Shown here: positions 22,759 to 37,347 of the stretch, piece by piece
How the letters are laid out: the number at the start of each line of letters is the position of its first letter
Position numbering within the stretch: the stretch's first letter is position 1
Assembly (NCBI GenBank): GCA_028622995.1
Contig: JAJQJQ010000088.1
Location: forward strand, 62,001 to 126,000
Length of the DNA stretch: 64,000 nt
DNA from: Panagrolaimus kolymaensis
Lineage: Eukaryota; Nematoda; Chromadorea; Rhabditida; Panagrolaimidae
Direction: 5' to 3'
The notes under the pieces: model-generated
What the model was told of the DNA's origin: nothing
What the model saw: only the letters and a program-made list of their open reading frames with translations
Database searches by the model: none
Program-made: the position numbers and the translations under genes

Positions 22759-25700
22759 CACTTATAGAATTTATGCGTTTAATTATTATGGACGTTGCTT
22801 GCTTCATGGCAGCATCATCAAACCAATAAAATAGTTTCAAATTTTGGAATAAAAAAAAGTGTTAAAACTTTTTTTTCTGTAATTCGATGAGAATCTTTTA
22901 TCTTTTAGACACTGCCAGAATTTACAAGTTTAATTATTATGGACGTTGCTTGCTTCATGGCAGCATCATCAAACCAATAAAAAGGTTTCAAATTTTTGGA
23001 ATAAAAAAAAGTGTTAAAACTTTTTTTTCTGTAATTCGATGAGAATCTTTTATCTTTTAGACACTGCCAGAATTTACAAGTTTAATTATTATGGACGTTG
23101 CTTGCTTCATGGCAGCTTCATCAAACCAATAAAACGGTTTCAAATTTTTGGAATAAAAAAAAGTGTTATAACTTTTTTTTCTGTAATTCGATGAGAATCT
23201 TTTATCTTTTAGACACTGCCAGAATTTACAAGTTTAATTATTATGGACGTTGCTTGCTTCATGGCAGCATCATCAAACCAATAAAAAGGTTTCAAATTTT
23301 TGGAATAAAAAAAAGTGTTAAAACTTTTTTTTCTGTAATTCGATGAGAATCTTTTATCTTTTAGACACTGCCAGAATTTACAAGTTTAATTATTATGGAC
23401 GTTGCTTGCTTCATGGCAGCTTCATCAAACCAATAAAACGGTTTCAAATTTTTGGAATAAAAAAAAGTGTAATAACTTTTTTTTCTGTAATTCGATGAGA
23501 ATCTTTTATCTTTTAGACACTGCCAGAATTTACAAGTTTAATTATTATGGACGTTGCTTGCTTCATGGCAGCATCATCAAACCAATAAAAAGGTTTCAAA
23601 TTTTTGGAATAAAAAAAAGTGTTATAACTTTTTTTTCTGTAATTCGATGAGAATCTTTTATCTTTTAGACACTGCCAGAATTTACAAGTTTAATTATTAT
23701 GGACGTTGCTTGCTTCATGGCAGCATCATCAAACCAATAAAAAGGTTTCAAATTTTTGGAATAAAAAAAAGTGTTAAAACTTTTTTTTCTGTAATTCGAT
23801 GAGAATCTTTTATCTTTTAGACACTGCCAGAATTTACAAGTTTAATTATTATGGACGTTGCTTGCTTCATGGCAGCTTCATCAAACCAATAAAACGGTTT
23901 CAAATTTTTGGAATAAAAAAAAGTGTAATAACTTTTTTTTCTGTAATTCGATGAGAATCTTTTATCTTTTAGACACTGCCAGAATTTACAAGTTTAATTA
24001 TTATGGACGTTGCTTGCTTCATGGCAGCTTCATCAAACCAATAAAACGGTTTCAAATTTTTGGAATAAAAAAAAGTGTAATAACTTTTTTTTCTGTAATT
24101 CGATGAGAATCTTTTATCTTTTAGACACTGCCAGAATTTACAAGTTTAATTATTATGGACGTTGCTTGCTTCATGGCAGCTTCATCAAACCAATAAAACG
24201 GTTTCAAATTTTTGGAATAAAAAAAAGTGTAATAACTTTTTTTTCTGTAATTCGATGAGAATCTTTTATCTTTTAGACACTGCCAGAATTTACAAGTTTA
24301 ATTATTATGGACGTTGCTTGCTTCATGGCAGCTTCATCAAACCAATAAAACGGTTTCAAATTTTTGGAATAAAAAAAAGTGTAATAACTTTTTTTTCTGT
24401 AATTCGATGAGAATCTTTTATCTTTTAGACACTGCCAGAATTTACAAGTTTAATTATTATGGACGTTGCTTGCTTCATGGCAGCTTCATCAAACCAATAA
24501 AACGGTTTCAAATTTTTGGAATAAAAAAAAGTGTAATAACTTTTTTTTCTGTAATTCGATGAGAATCTTTTATCTTTTAGACACTGCCAGAATTTACAAG
24601 TTTAATTATTATGGACGTTTCTTGCTTCATGGCAGCATCATCAAACCAATAAAAAGGTTTCAAATTTTTGGAATAAAAAAAAGTGTTAAAACTTTTTTTT
24701 CTGTAATTCGATGAGAATCTTTTATCTTTTAGACACTGCCAGAATTTACAAGTTTAATTATTATGGACGTTGCTTGCTTCATGGCAGCTTCATCAAACCA
24801 ATAAAACGGTTTCAAATTTTTGGAATAAAAAAAAGTGTAATAACTTTTTTTTCTGTAATTCGATGAGAATCTTTTATCTTTTAGACACTGCCAGAATTTA
24901 CAAGTTTAATTATTATGGACGTTGCTTGCTTCATGGCAGCTTCATCAAACCAATAAAACGGTTTCAAATTTTTGGAATAAAAAAAAGTGTTATAACTTTT
25001 TTTTCTGTAATTCGATGAGAATCTTTTATCTTTTAGACACTGCCAGAATTTACAAGTTTAATTATTATGGACGTTGCTTGCTTCATGGCAGCATCATCAA
25101 ACCAATAAAAAGGTTTCAAATTTTTGGAATAAAAAAAAGTGTTATAACTTTTTTTTCTGTAATTCGATGAGAATCTTTTATCTTTTAGACACTGCCAGAA
25201 TTTACAAGTTTAATTATTATGGACGTTGCTTGCTTCATGGCAGCTTCATCAAACCAATAAAACGGTTTCAAATTTTTGGAATAAAAAAAAGTGTTATAAC
25301 TTTTTTTTCTGTAATTCGATGAGAATCTTTTATCTTTTAGACACTGCCAGAATTTACAAGTTTAATTATTATGGACGTTGCTTGCTTCATGGCAGCTTCA
25401 TCAAACCAATAAAAAGCTTTCAAATTTTTGGAATAAAAAAAAGTGTTAAAACTTTTTTTTCTGTAATTCGATGAGAATCTTTTATCTTTTAGACACTGCC
25501 AGAATTTACAAGTTTAATTATTATGGACGTTGCTTGCTTCATGGCAGCATCATCAAACCAATAAAAAGGTTTCAAATTTTTGGAATAAAAAAAAGTGTTA
25601 AAACTTTTTTTTCTGTAATTCGATGAGAATCTTTTATCTTTTAGACACTGCCAGAATTTACAAGTTTAATTATTATGGACGTTGCTTGCTTCATGGCAGC

Positions 25701-27469
25701 TTCATCAAACCAATAAAAAGGTTTCAAATTTTTGGAATAAAAAAAAGTGTTAAAACTTTTTTTTCTGTAATTCGATGAGAATCTTTTATCTTTTAGACAC
25801 TGCCAGAATTTACAAGTTTAATTATTATGGACGTTGCTTGCTTCATGGCAGCATCATCAAACCAATAAAAAGGTTTCAAATTTTTGGAATAAAAAAAAGT
25901 GTTAAAACTTTTTTTTCTGTAATTCGATGAGAATCTTTTATCTTTTAGACACTGCCAGAATTTACAAGTTTAATTATTATGGACGTTGCTTGCTTCATGG
26001 CAGCATCATCAAACCAATAAAAAGGTTTCAAATTTTTGGAATAAAAAAAAGTGTTAAAACTTTTTTTTCTGTAATTCGATGAGAATCTTTTATCTTTTAG
26101 ACACTGCCAGAATTTACAAGTTTAATTATTATGGACGTTGCTTGCTTCATGGCAGCTTCATCAAACCAATAAAAAGGTTTCAAATTTTTGGAATAAAAAA
26201 AAGTGTTAAAACTTTTTTTTCTGTAATTCGATGAGAATCTTTTATCTTTTAGACACTGCCAGAATTTACAAGTTTAATTATTATGGACGTTGCTTGCTTC
26301 ATGGCAGCATCATCAAATCAATAAAAAGGTTTCAAATTTTTGGAATAAAAAAAAGTGTTAAAACTTTTTTTTCTGTAATTCGATGAGAATCTTTTATCTT
26401 TTAGACACTGCCAGAATTTACAAGTTTAATTATTATGGACGTTGCTTGCTTCATGGCAGCATCATCAAACCAATAAAAAGGTTTCAAATTTTTGGAATAA
26501 AAAAAAGTGTTAAAACTTTTTTTTCTGTAATTCGATGAGAATCTTTTATCTTTTAGACACTGCCAGAATTTACAAGTTTAATTATTATGGACGTTGCTTG
26601 CTTCATGGCAGCTTCATCAAACCAATAAAACGGTTTCAAATTTTTGGAATAAAAAAAAGTGTAATAACTTTTTTTTCTGTAATTCGATGAGAATCTTTTA
26701 TCTTTTAGACACTGCCAGAATTTACAAGTTTAATTATTATGGACGTTGCTTGCTTCATGGCAGCTTCATCAAACCAATAAAACGGTTTCAAATTTTTGGA
26801 ATAAAAAAAAGTGTAATAACTTTTTTTTCTGTAATTCGATGAGAATCTTTTATCTTTTAGACACTGCCAGAATTTACAAGTTTAATTATTATGGACGTTG
26901 CTTGCTTCATGGCAGCTTCATCAAACCAATAAAACGGTTTCAAATTTTTGGAATAAAAAAAAGTGTAATAACTTTTTTTTCTGTAATTCGATGAGAATCT
27001 TTTATCTTTTAGACACTGCCAGAATTTACAAGTTTAATTATTATGGACGTTGCTTGCTTCATGGCAGCATCATCAAACCAATAAAAAGGTTTCAAATTTT
27101 TGGAATAAAAAAAAGTGTTAAAACTTTTTTTTCTGTAATTCGATGAGAATCTTTTATCTTTTAGACACTGCCAGAATTTACAAGTTTAATTATTATGGAC
27201 GTTGCTTGCTTCATGGCAGCATCATCAAACCAATAAAAAGGTTTCAAATTTTTGGAATAAAAAAAAGTGTTAAAACTTTTTTTTCTGTAATTCGATGAGA
27301 ATCTTTTATCTTTTAGACACTGCCAGAATTTACAAGTTTAATTATTATGGACGTTGCTTGCTTCATGGCAGCATCATCAAACCAATAAAAAGGTTTCAAA
27401 TTTTTGGAATAAAAAAAAGTGTTAAAACTTTTTTTTCTGTAATTCGATGAGAATCTTTTATCTTTTAGA
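22759..27469 (+). repeat. Satellite domain 10: pure family A mosaic (31 monomers)
   Basis: After a first C-headed copy, every linker is family A, and no C or B linker occurs until 45.5 kb. AGG-TTAAAAC and CGG-TAATAAC monomers dominate and often occur in runs: five CGG-TAATAAC copies at 23822-24581, six AGG-TTAAAAC copies across about 25.5-26.5 kb, three CGG-TAATAAC copies at 26558-27013. Private changes include GTTTCTTGC in one core (24620), an AAGCTT site in one spacer (25414-25419) and AAATCA for AAACCA (26318). Confidence 0.9.
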
Positions 27470-28379
27470 CACTGCCAGAATTTACAAGTTTAATTATTAT
27501 GGACGTTGCTTGCTTCATGGCAGCTTCATCAAACCAATAAAATAGTTTCAAATTTTGGAATAAAAAAAAGTGTTATAACTTTTTTTTCTGTAATTCGATG
27601 AGAATCTTTTATCTTTTAGACACTGCCAGAATTTACAAGTTTAATTATTATGGACGTTGCTTGCTTCATGGCAGCATCATCAAACCAATAAAAAGGTTTC
27701 AAATTTTTGGAATAAAAAAAAGTGTTAAAACTTTTTTTTCTGTAATTCGATGAGAATCTTTTATCTTTTAGACACTGCCAGAATTTACAAGTTTAATTAT
27801 TATGGACGTTGCTTGCTTCATGGCAGCATCATCAAACCAATAAAAAGGTTTCAAATTTTTGGAATAAAAAAAAGTGTTAAAACTTTTTTTTCTGTAATAC
27901 GATGAGAATCTTTTATCTTTTAGACACTGCCAGAATTTACAAGTTTAATTATTATGGACGTTGCTTGCTTCATGGCAGCTTCATCAAACCAATAAAATAG
28001 TTTCAAATTTTGGAATAAAAAAAAGTGTTATAACTTTTTTTTCTGTAATTCGATGAGAATCTTTTATCTTTTAGACACTGCCAGAATTTACAAGTTTAAT
28101 TATTATGGACGTTGCTTGCTTCATGGCAGCATCATCAAACCAATAAAAAGGTTTCAAATTTTTGGAATAAAAAAAAGTGTTAAAACTTTTTTTTCTGTAA
28201 TTCGATGAGAATCTTTTATCTTTTAGACACTGCCAGAATTTACAAGTTTAATTATTATGGACGTTGCTTGCTTCATGGCAGCATCATCAAACCAATAAAA
28301 AGGTTTCAAATTTTTGGAATAAAAAAAAGTGTTAAAACTTTTTTTTCTGTAATTCGATGAGAATCTTTTATCTTTTAGA
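27470..28379 (+). repeat. 455-bp trimer higher-order repeat, two copies
   Basis: Each unit is TAG-TTATAAC (151 bp), AGG-TTAAAAC, AGG-TTAAAAC; units start at 27470 and 27925. The first unit carries the first AATACG linker allele in the window (27898-27901) where other A linkers have AATTCG. That allele becomes frequent between about 32.7 and 48.6 kb. Confidence 0.78.
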
Positions 28380-30051
28380 CACTGCCAGAATTTACAAGTT
28401 TAATTATTATGGACGTTGCTTGCTTCATGGCAGCATCATCAAACCAATAAAAAGGTTTCAAATTTTTGGAATAAAAAAAAGTGTTATAACTTTTTTTTCT
28501 GTAATTCGATGAGAATCTTTTATCTTTTAGACACTGCCAGAATTTACAAGTTTAATTATTATGGACGTTGCTTGCTTCATGGCAGCTTCATCAAACCAAT
28601 AAAACGGTTTCAAATTTTTGGAATAAAAAAAAGTGTAATAACTTTTTTTTCTGTAATTCGATGAGAATCTTTTATCTTTTAGACACTGCCAGAATTTACA
28701 AGTTTAATTATTATGGACGTTGCTTGCTTCATGGCAGCTTCATCAAACCAATAAAACGGTTTCAAATTTTTGGAATAAAAAAAAGTGTAATAACTTTTTT
28801 TTCTGTAATTCGATGAGAATCTTTTATCTTTTAGACACTGCCAGAATTTACAAGTTTAATTATTATGGACGTTGCTTGCTTCATGGCAGCATCATCAAAC
28901 CAATAAAAAGGTTTCAAATTTTTGGAATAAAAAAAAGTGTTAAAACTTTTTTTTCTGTAATTCGATGAGAATCTTTTATCTTTTAGACACTGCCAGAATT
29001 TACAAGTTTAATTATTATGGACGTTGCTTGCTTCATGGCAGCATCATCAAACCAATAAAAAGGTTTCAAATTTTTGGAATAAAAAAAAGTGTTAAAACTT
29101 TTTTTTCTGTAATTCGATGAGAATCTTTTATCTTTTAGACACTGCCAGAATTTACAAGTTTAATTATTATGGACGTTGCTTGCTTCATGGCAGCTTCATC
29201 AAACCAATAAAACGGTTTCAAATTTTTGGAATAAAAAAAAGTGTTATAACTTTTTTTTCTGTAATTCGATGAGAATCTTTTATCTTTTAGACACTGCCAG
29301 AATTTACAAGTTTAATTATTATGGACGTTGCTTGCTTCATGGCAGCATCATCAAACCAATAAAAAGGTTTCAAATTTTTGGAATAAAAAAAAGTGTTAAA
29401 ACTTTTTTTTCTGTAATTCGATGAGAATCTTTTATCTTTTAGACACTGCCAGAATTTACAAGTTTAATTATTATGGACGTTGCTTGCTTCATGGCAGCTT
29501 CATCAAACCAATAAAACGGTTTCAAATTTTTGGAATAAAAAAAAGTGTAATAACTTTTTTTTCTGTAATTCGATGAGAATCTTTTATCTTTTAGACACTG
29601 CCAGAATTTACAAGTTTAATTATTATGGACGTTGCTTGCTTCATGGCAGCATCATCAAACCAATAAAAAGGTTTCAAATTTTTGGAATAAAAAAAAGTGT
29701 TAAAACTTTTTTTTCTGTAATTCGATGAGAATCTTTTATCTTTTAGACACTGCCAGAATTTACAAGTTTAATTATTATGGACGTTGCTTGCTTCATGGCA
29801 GCATCATCAAACCAATAAAAAGGTTTCAAATTTTTGGAATAAAAAAAAGTGTTAAAACTTTTTTTTCTGTAATTCGATGAGAATCTTTTATCTTTTAGAC
29901 ACTGCCAGAATTTACAAGTTTAATTATTATGGACGTTGCTTGCTTCATGGCAGCTTCATCAAACCAATAAAACGGTTTCAAATTTTTGGAATAAAAAAAA
30001 GTGTAATAACTTTTTTTTCTGTAATTCGATGAGAATCTTTTATCTTTTAGA
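28380..30051 (+). repeat. 1,672-bp 11-mer higher-order repeat, complete copy
   Basis: Order: AGG-TTATAAC, CGG-TAATAAC twice, AGG-TTAAAAC twice, CGG-TTATAAC, AGG-TTAAAAC, CGG-TAATAAC, AGG-TTAAAAC twice, CGG-TAATAAC. The unit is 11 x 152 bp. The first eight monomers recur in order from 30052. GCA goes with AGG and GCT with CGG throughout, so core and spacer alleles are in strong linkage. Confidence 0.75.
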
Positions 30052-31267
30052 CACTGCCAGAATTTACAAGTTTAATTATTATGGACGTTGCTTGCTTCAT
30101 GGCAGCATCATCAAACCAATAAAAAGGTTTCAAATTTTTGGAATAAAAAAAAGTGTTATAACTTTTTTTTCTGTAATTCGATGAGAATCTTTTATCTTTT
30201 AGACACTGCCAGAATTTACAAGTTTAATTATTATGGACGTTGCTTGCTTCATGGCAGCTTCATCAAACCAATAAAACGGTTTCAAATTTTTGGAATAAAA
30301 AAAAGTGTAATAACTTTTTTTTCTGTAATTCGATGAGAATCTTTTATCTTTTAGACACTGCCAGAATTTACAAGTTTAATTATTATGGACGTTGCTTGCT
30401 TCATGGCAGCTTCATCAAACCAATAAAACGGTTTCAAATTTTTGGAATAAAAAAAAGTGTAATAACTTTTTTTTCTGTAATTCGATGAGAATCTTTTATC
30501 TTTTAGACACTGCCAGAATTTACAAGTTTAATTATTATGGACGTTGCTTGCTTCATGGCAGCATCATCAAACCAATAAAAAGGTTTCAAATTTTTGGAAT
30601 AAAAAAAAGTGTTAAAACTTTTTTTTCTGTAATTCGATGAGAATCTTTTATCTTTTAGACACTGCCAGAATTTACAAGTTTAATTATTATGGACGTTGCT
30701 TGCTTCATGGCAGCATCATCAAACCAATAAAAAGGTTTCAAATTTTTGGAATAAAAAAAAGTGTTAAAACTTTTTTTTCTGTAATTCGATGAGAATCTTT
30801 TATCTTTTAGACACTGCCAGAATTTACAAGTTTAATTATTATGGACGTTGCTTGCTTCATGGCAGCTTCATCAAACCAATAAAACGGTTTCAAATTTTTG
30901 GAATAAAAAAAAGTGTTATAACTTTTTTTTCTGTAATTCGATGAGAATCTTTTATCTTTTAGACACTGCCAGAATTTACAAGTTTAATTATTATGGACGT
31001 TGCTTGCTTCATGGCAGCATCATCAAACCAATAAAAAGGTTTCAAATTTTTGGAATAAAAAAAAGTGTTAAAACTTTTTTTTCTGTAATTCGATGAGAAT
31101 CTTTTATCTTTTAGACACTGCCAGAATTTACAAGTTTAATTATTATGGACGTTGCTTGCTTCATGGCAGCTTCATCAAACCAATAAAACGGTTTCAAATT
31201 TTTGGAATAAAAAAAAGTGTAATAACTTTTTTTTCTGTAATTCGATGAGAATCTTTTATCTTTTAGA
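30052..31267 (+). repeat. 11-mer higher-order repeat, partial copy (8 monomers)
   Basis: Eight monomers repeat 28380-29595 in the same order at an offset of 1,672 bp. The ninth (31268) is AGG-TTATAAC instead of AGG-TTAAAAC, and the order then departs. The partial second unit fits an unequal exchange out of register. Confidence 0.72.
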
Positions 31268-34200
31268 CACTGCCAGAATTTACAAGTTTAATTATTATGG
31301 ACGTTGCTTGCTTCATGGCAGCATCATCAAACCAATAAAAAGGTTTCAAATTTTTGGAATAAAAAAAAGTGTTATAACTTTTTTTTCTGTAATTCGATGA
31401 GAATCTTTTATCTTTTAGACACTGCCAGAATTTACAAGTTTAATTATTATGGACGTTGCTTGCTTCATGGCAGCTTCATCAAACCAATAAAACGGTTTCA
31501 AATTTTTGGAATAAAAAAAAGTGTTATAACTTTTTTTTCTGTAATTCGATGAGAATCTTTTATCTTTTAGACACTGCCAGAATTTACAAGTTTAATTATT
31601 ATGGACGTTGCTTGCTTCATGGCAGCATCATCAAACCAATAAAAAGGTTTCAAATTTTTGGAATAAAAAAAAGTGTTAAAACTTTTTTTTCTGTAATTCG
31701 ATGAGAGTCTTTTATCTTTTAGACACTGCCAGAATTTACAAGTTTAATTATTATGGACGTTGCTTGCTTCATGGCAGCTTCATCAAACCAATAAAACGGT
31801 TTCAAATTTTTGGAATAAAAAAAAGTGTTATAACTTTTTTTTCTGTAATTCGATGAGAATCTTTTATCTTTTAGACACTGCCAGAATTTACAAGTTTAAT
31901 TATTATGGACGTTGCTTGCTTCATGGCAGCTTCATCAAACCAATAAAACGGTTTCAAATTTTTGGAATAAAAAAAAGTGTTATAACTTTTTTTTCTGTAA
32001 TTCGATGAGAATCTTTTATCTTTTAGACACTGCCAGAATTTACAAGTTTAATTATTATGGACGTTGCTTGCTTCATGGCAGCATCATCAAACCAATAAAA
32101 CGGTTTCAAATTTTTGGAATAAAAAAAAGTGTAATAACTTTTTTTTCTGTAATTCGATGAGAATCTTTTATCTTTTAGACACTGCCAGAATTTACAAGTT
32201 TAATTATTATGGACGTTGCTTGCTTCATGGCAGCATCATCAAACCAATAAAAAGGTTTCAAATTTTTGGAATAAAAAAAAGTGTTATAACTTTTTTTTCT
32301 GTAATTCGATGAGAATCTTTTATCTTTTAGACACTGCCAGAATTTACAAGTTTAATTATTATGGACGTTGCTTGCTTCATGGCAGCATCATCAAACCAAT
32401 AAAAAGGTTTCAAATTTTTGGAATAAAAAAAAGTGTTAAAACTTTTTTTTCTGTAATATGATGAGAATCTTTTATCTTTTAGACACTGCCAGAATTTACA
32501 AGTTTAATTATTATGGACGTTGCTTGCTTCATGGCAGCATCATCAAACCAATAAAAAGGTTTCAAATTTTTGGAATAAAAAAAAGTGTTAAAACTTTTTT
32601 TTCTGTAATTCGATGAGAATCTTTTATCTTTTAGACACTGCCAGAATTTACAAGTTTAATTATTATGGACGTTGCTTGCTTCATGGCAGCATCATCAAAC
32701 CAATAAAAAGGTTTCAAATTTTTGGAATAAAAAAAAGTGTTAAAACTTTTTTTTCTGTAATACGATGAGAATCTTTTATCTTTTAGACACTGCCAGAATT
32801 TACAAGTTTAATTATTATGGACGTTGCTTGCTTCATGGCAGCTTCATCAAACCAATAAAACGGTTTCAAATTTTTGGAATAAAAAAAAGTGTTAAAACTT
32901 TTTTTTCTGTAATTCGATGAGAATCTTTTATCTTTTAGACACTGCCAGAATTTACAAGTTTAATTATTATGGACGTTGCTTGCTTCATGGCAGCATCATC
33001 AAACCAATAAAAAGGTTTCAAATTTTTGGAATAAAAAAAAGTGTTAAAACTTTTTTTTCTGTAATTCGATGAGAATCTTTTATCTTTTAGACACTGCCAG
33101 AATTTACAAGTTTAATTATTATGGACGTTGCTTGCTTCATGGCAGCATCATCAAACCAATAAAAAGGTTTCAAATTTTTGGAATAAAAAAAAGTGTTAAA
33201 ACTTTTTTTTCTGTAATACGATGAGAATCTTTTATCTTTTAGACACTGCCAGAATTTACAAGTTTAATTATTATGGACGTTGCTTGCTTCATGGCAGCTT
33301 CATCAAACCAATAAAACGGTTTCAAATTTTTGGAATAAAAAAAAGTGTTAAAACTTTTTTTTCTGTAATTCGATGAGAATCTTTTATCTTTTAGACACTG
33401 CCAGAATTTACAAGTTTAATTATTATGGACGTTGCTTGCTTCATGGCAGCATCATCAAACCAATAAAAAGGTTTCAAATTTTTGGAATAAAAAAAAGTGT
33501 TAAAACTTTTTTTTCTGTAATTCGATGAGAATCTTTTATCTTTTAGACACTGCCAGAATTTACAAGTTTAATTATTATGGACGTTGCTTGCTTCATGGCA
33601 GCATCATCAAACCAATAAAAAGGTTTCAAATTTTTGGAATAAAAAAAAGTGTTAAAACTTTTTTTTCTGTAATTCGATGAGAATCTTTTATCTTTTAGAC
33701 ACTGCCAGAATTTACAAGTTTAATTATTATGGACGTTGCTTGCTTCATGGCAGCTTCATCAAACCAATAAAACGGTTTCAAATTTTTGGAATAAAAAAAA
33801 GTGTAATAACTTTTTTTTCTGTAATTCGATGAGAATCTTTTATCTTTTAGACACTGCCAGAATTTACAAGTTTAATTATTATGGACGTTGCTTGCTTCAT
33901 GGCAGCATCATCAAACCAATAAAAAGGTTTCAAATTTTTGGAATAAAAAAAAGTGTTATAACTTTTTTTTCTGTAATTCGATGAGAATCTTTTATCTTTT
34001 AGACACTGCCAGAATTTACAAGTTTAATTATTATGGACGTTGCTTGCTTCATGGCAGCATCATCAAACCAATAAAAAGGTTTCAAATTTTTGGAATAAAA
34101 AAAAGTGTAATAACTTTTTTTTCTGTAATTCGATGAGAATCTTTTATCTTTTAGACACTGCCAGAATTTACAAGTTTAATTATTATGGACGTTGCTTGCT

Positions 34201-35979
34201 TCATGGCAGCATCATCAAACCAATAAAAAGGTTTCAAATTTTTGGAATAAAAAAAAGTGTTAAAACTTTTTTTTCTGTAATACGATGAGAATCTTTTATC
34301 TTTTAGACACTGCCAGAATTTACAAGTTTAATTATTATGGACGTTGCTTGCTTCATGGCAGCTTCATCAAACCAATAAAACGGTTTCAAATTTTTGGAAT
34401 AAAAAAAAGTGTTAAAACTTTTTTTTCTGTAATACGATGAGAATCTTTTATCTTTTAGACACTGCCAGAATTTACAAGTTTAATTATTATGGACGTTGCT
34501 TGCTTCATGGCAGCATCATCAAACCAATAAAAAGGTTTCAAATTTTTGGAATAAAAAAAAGTGTTAAAACTTTTTTTTCTGTAATTCGATGAGAATCTTT
34601 TATCTTTTAGACACTGCCAGAATTTACAAGTTTAATTATTATGGACGTTGCTTGCTTCATGGCAGCATCATCAAACCAATAAAAAGGTTTCAAATTTTTG
34701 GAATAAAAAAAAGTGTTAAAACTTTTTTTTCTGTAATACGATGAGAATCTTTTATCTTTTAGACACTGCCAGAATTTACAAGTTTAATTATTATGGACGT
34801 TGCTTGCTTCATGGCAGCATCATCAAACCAATAAAAAGGTTTCAAATTTTTGGAATAAAAAAAAGTGTTAAAACTTTTTTTTCTGTAATTCGATGAGAAT
34901 CTTTTATCTTTTAGACACTGCCAGAATTTACAAGTTTAATTATTATGGACGTTGCTTGCTTCATGGCAGCATCATCAAACCAATAAAAAGGTTTCAAATT
35001 TTTGGAATAAAAAAAAGTGTTAAAACTTTTTTTTCTGTAATACGATGAGAATCTTTTATCTTTTAGACACTGCCAGAATTTACAAGTTTAATTATTATGG
35101 ACGTTGCTTGCTTCATGGCAGCATCATCAAACCAATAAAAAGGTTTCAAATTTTTGGAATAAAAAAAAGTGTTAAAACTTTTTTTTCTGTAATTCGATGA
35201 GAATCTTTTATCTTTTAGACACTGCCAGAATTTACAAGTTTAATTATTATGGACGTTGCTTGCTTCATGGCAGCATCATCAAACCAATAAAAAGGTTTCA
35301 AATTTTTGGAATAAAAAAAAGTGTTAAAACTTTTTTTTCTGTAATACGATGAGAATCTTTTATCTTTTAGACACTGCCAGAATTTACAAGTTTAATTATT
35401 ATGGACGTTGCTTGCTTCATGGCAGCTTCATCAAACCAATAAAACGGTTTCAAATTTTTGGAATAAAAAAAAGTGTTAAAACTTTTTTTTCTGTAATACG
35501 ATGAGAATCTTTTATCTTTTAGACACTGCCAGAATTTACAAGTTTAATTATTATGGACGTTGCTTGCTTCATGGCAGCATCATCAAACCAATAAAAAGGT
35601 TTCAAATTTTTGGAATAAAAAAAAGTGTTAAAACTTTTTTTTCTGTAATTCGATGAGAATCTTTTATCTTTTAGACACTGCCAGAATTTACAAGTTTAAT
35701 TATTATGGACGTTGCTTGCTTCATGGCAGCATCATCAAACCAATAAAAAGGTTTCAAATTTTTGGAATAAAAAAAAGTGTTAAAACTTTTTTTTCTGTAA
35801 TACGATGAGAATCTTTTATCTTTTAGACACTGCCAGAATTTACAAGTTTAATTATTATGGACGTTGCTTGCTTCATGGCAGCATCATCAAACCAATAAAA
35901 AGGTTTCAAATTTTTGGAATAAAAAAAAGTGTTAAAACTTTTTTTTCTGTAATTCGATGAGAATCTTTTATCTTTTAGA
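31268..35979 (+). repeat. Satellite domain 13: A mosaic with AATACG linkers (31 monomers)
   Basis: All copies are 152-bp family A. AATACG linkers fall at 32761, 33217, 34281, 34433, 34737, 35041, 35345, 35497 and 35801, so gaps are 152, 304 or 456 bp, plus one of 1,064 bp. The series from 34281 repeats from 35345 at 1,064 bp, an early seven-monomer periodicity. One linker has AATATG (about 32457) and one has GAGAGTC (31707); both are private. AGG-TTAAAAC is the most common monomer. Confidence 0.88.
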
Positions 35980-37347
35980 CACTGCCAGAATTTACAAGTT
36001 TAATTATTATGGACGTTGCTTGCTTCATGGCAGCATCATCAAACCAATAAAAAGGTTTCAAATTTTTGGAATAAAAAAAAGTGTTAAAACTTTTTTTTCT
36101 GTAATTCGATGAGAATCTTTTATCTTTTAGACACTGCCAGAATTTACAAGTTTAATTATTATGGACGTTGCTTGCTTCATGGCAGCATCATCAAACCAAT
36201 AAAAAGGTTTCAAATTTTTGGAATAAAAAAAAGTGTTAAAACTTTTTTTTCTGTAATTCGATGAGAATCTTTTATCTTTTAGACACTGCCAGAATTTACA
36301 AGTTTAATTATTATGGACGTTGCTTGCTTCATGGCAGCTTCATCAAACCAATAAAACGGTTTCAAATTTTTGGAATAAAAAAAAGTGTAATAACTTTTTT
36401 TTCTGTAATTCGATGAGAATCTTTTATCTTTTAGACACTGCCAGAATTTACAAGTTTAATTATTATGGACGTTGCTTGCTTCATGGCAGCTTCATCAAAC
36501 CAATAAAACGGTTTCAAATTTTTGGAATAAAAAAAAGTGTTATAACTTTTTTTTCTGTAATTCGATGAGAATCTTTTATCTTTTAGACACTGCCAGAATT
36601 TACAAGTTTAATTATTATGGACGTTGCTTGCTTCATGGCAGCATCATCAAACCAATAAAAAGGTTTCAAATTTTTGGAATAAAAAAAAGTGTTAAAACTT
36701 TTTTTTCTGTAATACGATGAGAATCTTTTATCTTTTAGACACTGCCAGAATTTACAAGTTTAATTATTATGGACGTTGCTTGCTTCATGGCAGCTTCATC
36801 AAACCAATAAAACGGTTTCAAATTTTTGGAATAAAAAAAAGTGTTATAACTTTTTTTTCTGTAATTCGATGAGAATCTTTTATCTTTTAGACACTGCCAG
36901 AATTTACAAGTTTAATTATTATGGACGTTGCTTGCTTCATGGCAGCATCATCAAACCAATAAAAAGGTTTCAAATTTTTGGAATAAAAAAAAGTGTTAAA
37001 ACTTTTTTTTCTGTAATACGATGAGAATCTTTTATCTTTTAGACACTGCCAGAATTTACAAGTTTAATTATTATGGACGTTGCTTGCTTCATGGCAGCTT
37101 CATCAAACCAATAAAACGGTTTCAAATTTTTGGAATAAAAAAAAGTGTTATAACTTTTTTTTCTGTAATTCGATGAGAATCTTTTATCTTTTAGACACTG
37201 CCAGAATTTACAAGTTTAATTATTATGGACGTTGCTTGCTTCATGGCAGCATCATCAAACCAATAAAAAGGTTTCAAATTTTTGGAATAAAAAAAAGTGT
37301 TAAAACTTTTTTTTCTGTAATTCGATGAGAATCTTTTATCTTTTAGA
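35980..37347 (+). repeat. Nine-monomer segment, copy 1 of a 2,128-bp-spaced duplication
   Basis: Nine 152-bp monomers match 38108-39475 at all diagnostic sites except the loop of the third (TAATAAC here, TACTAAC there). The spacing is 14 monomers. Alternating CGG-TTATAAC and AGG-TTAAAAC with AATACG gives a 304-bp dimer periodicity inside the segment. Confidence 0.72.
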
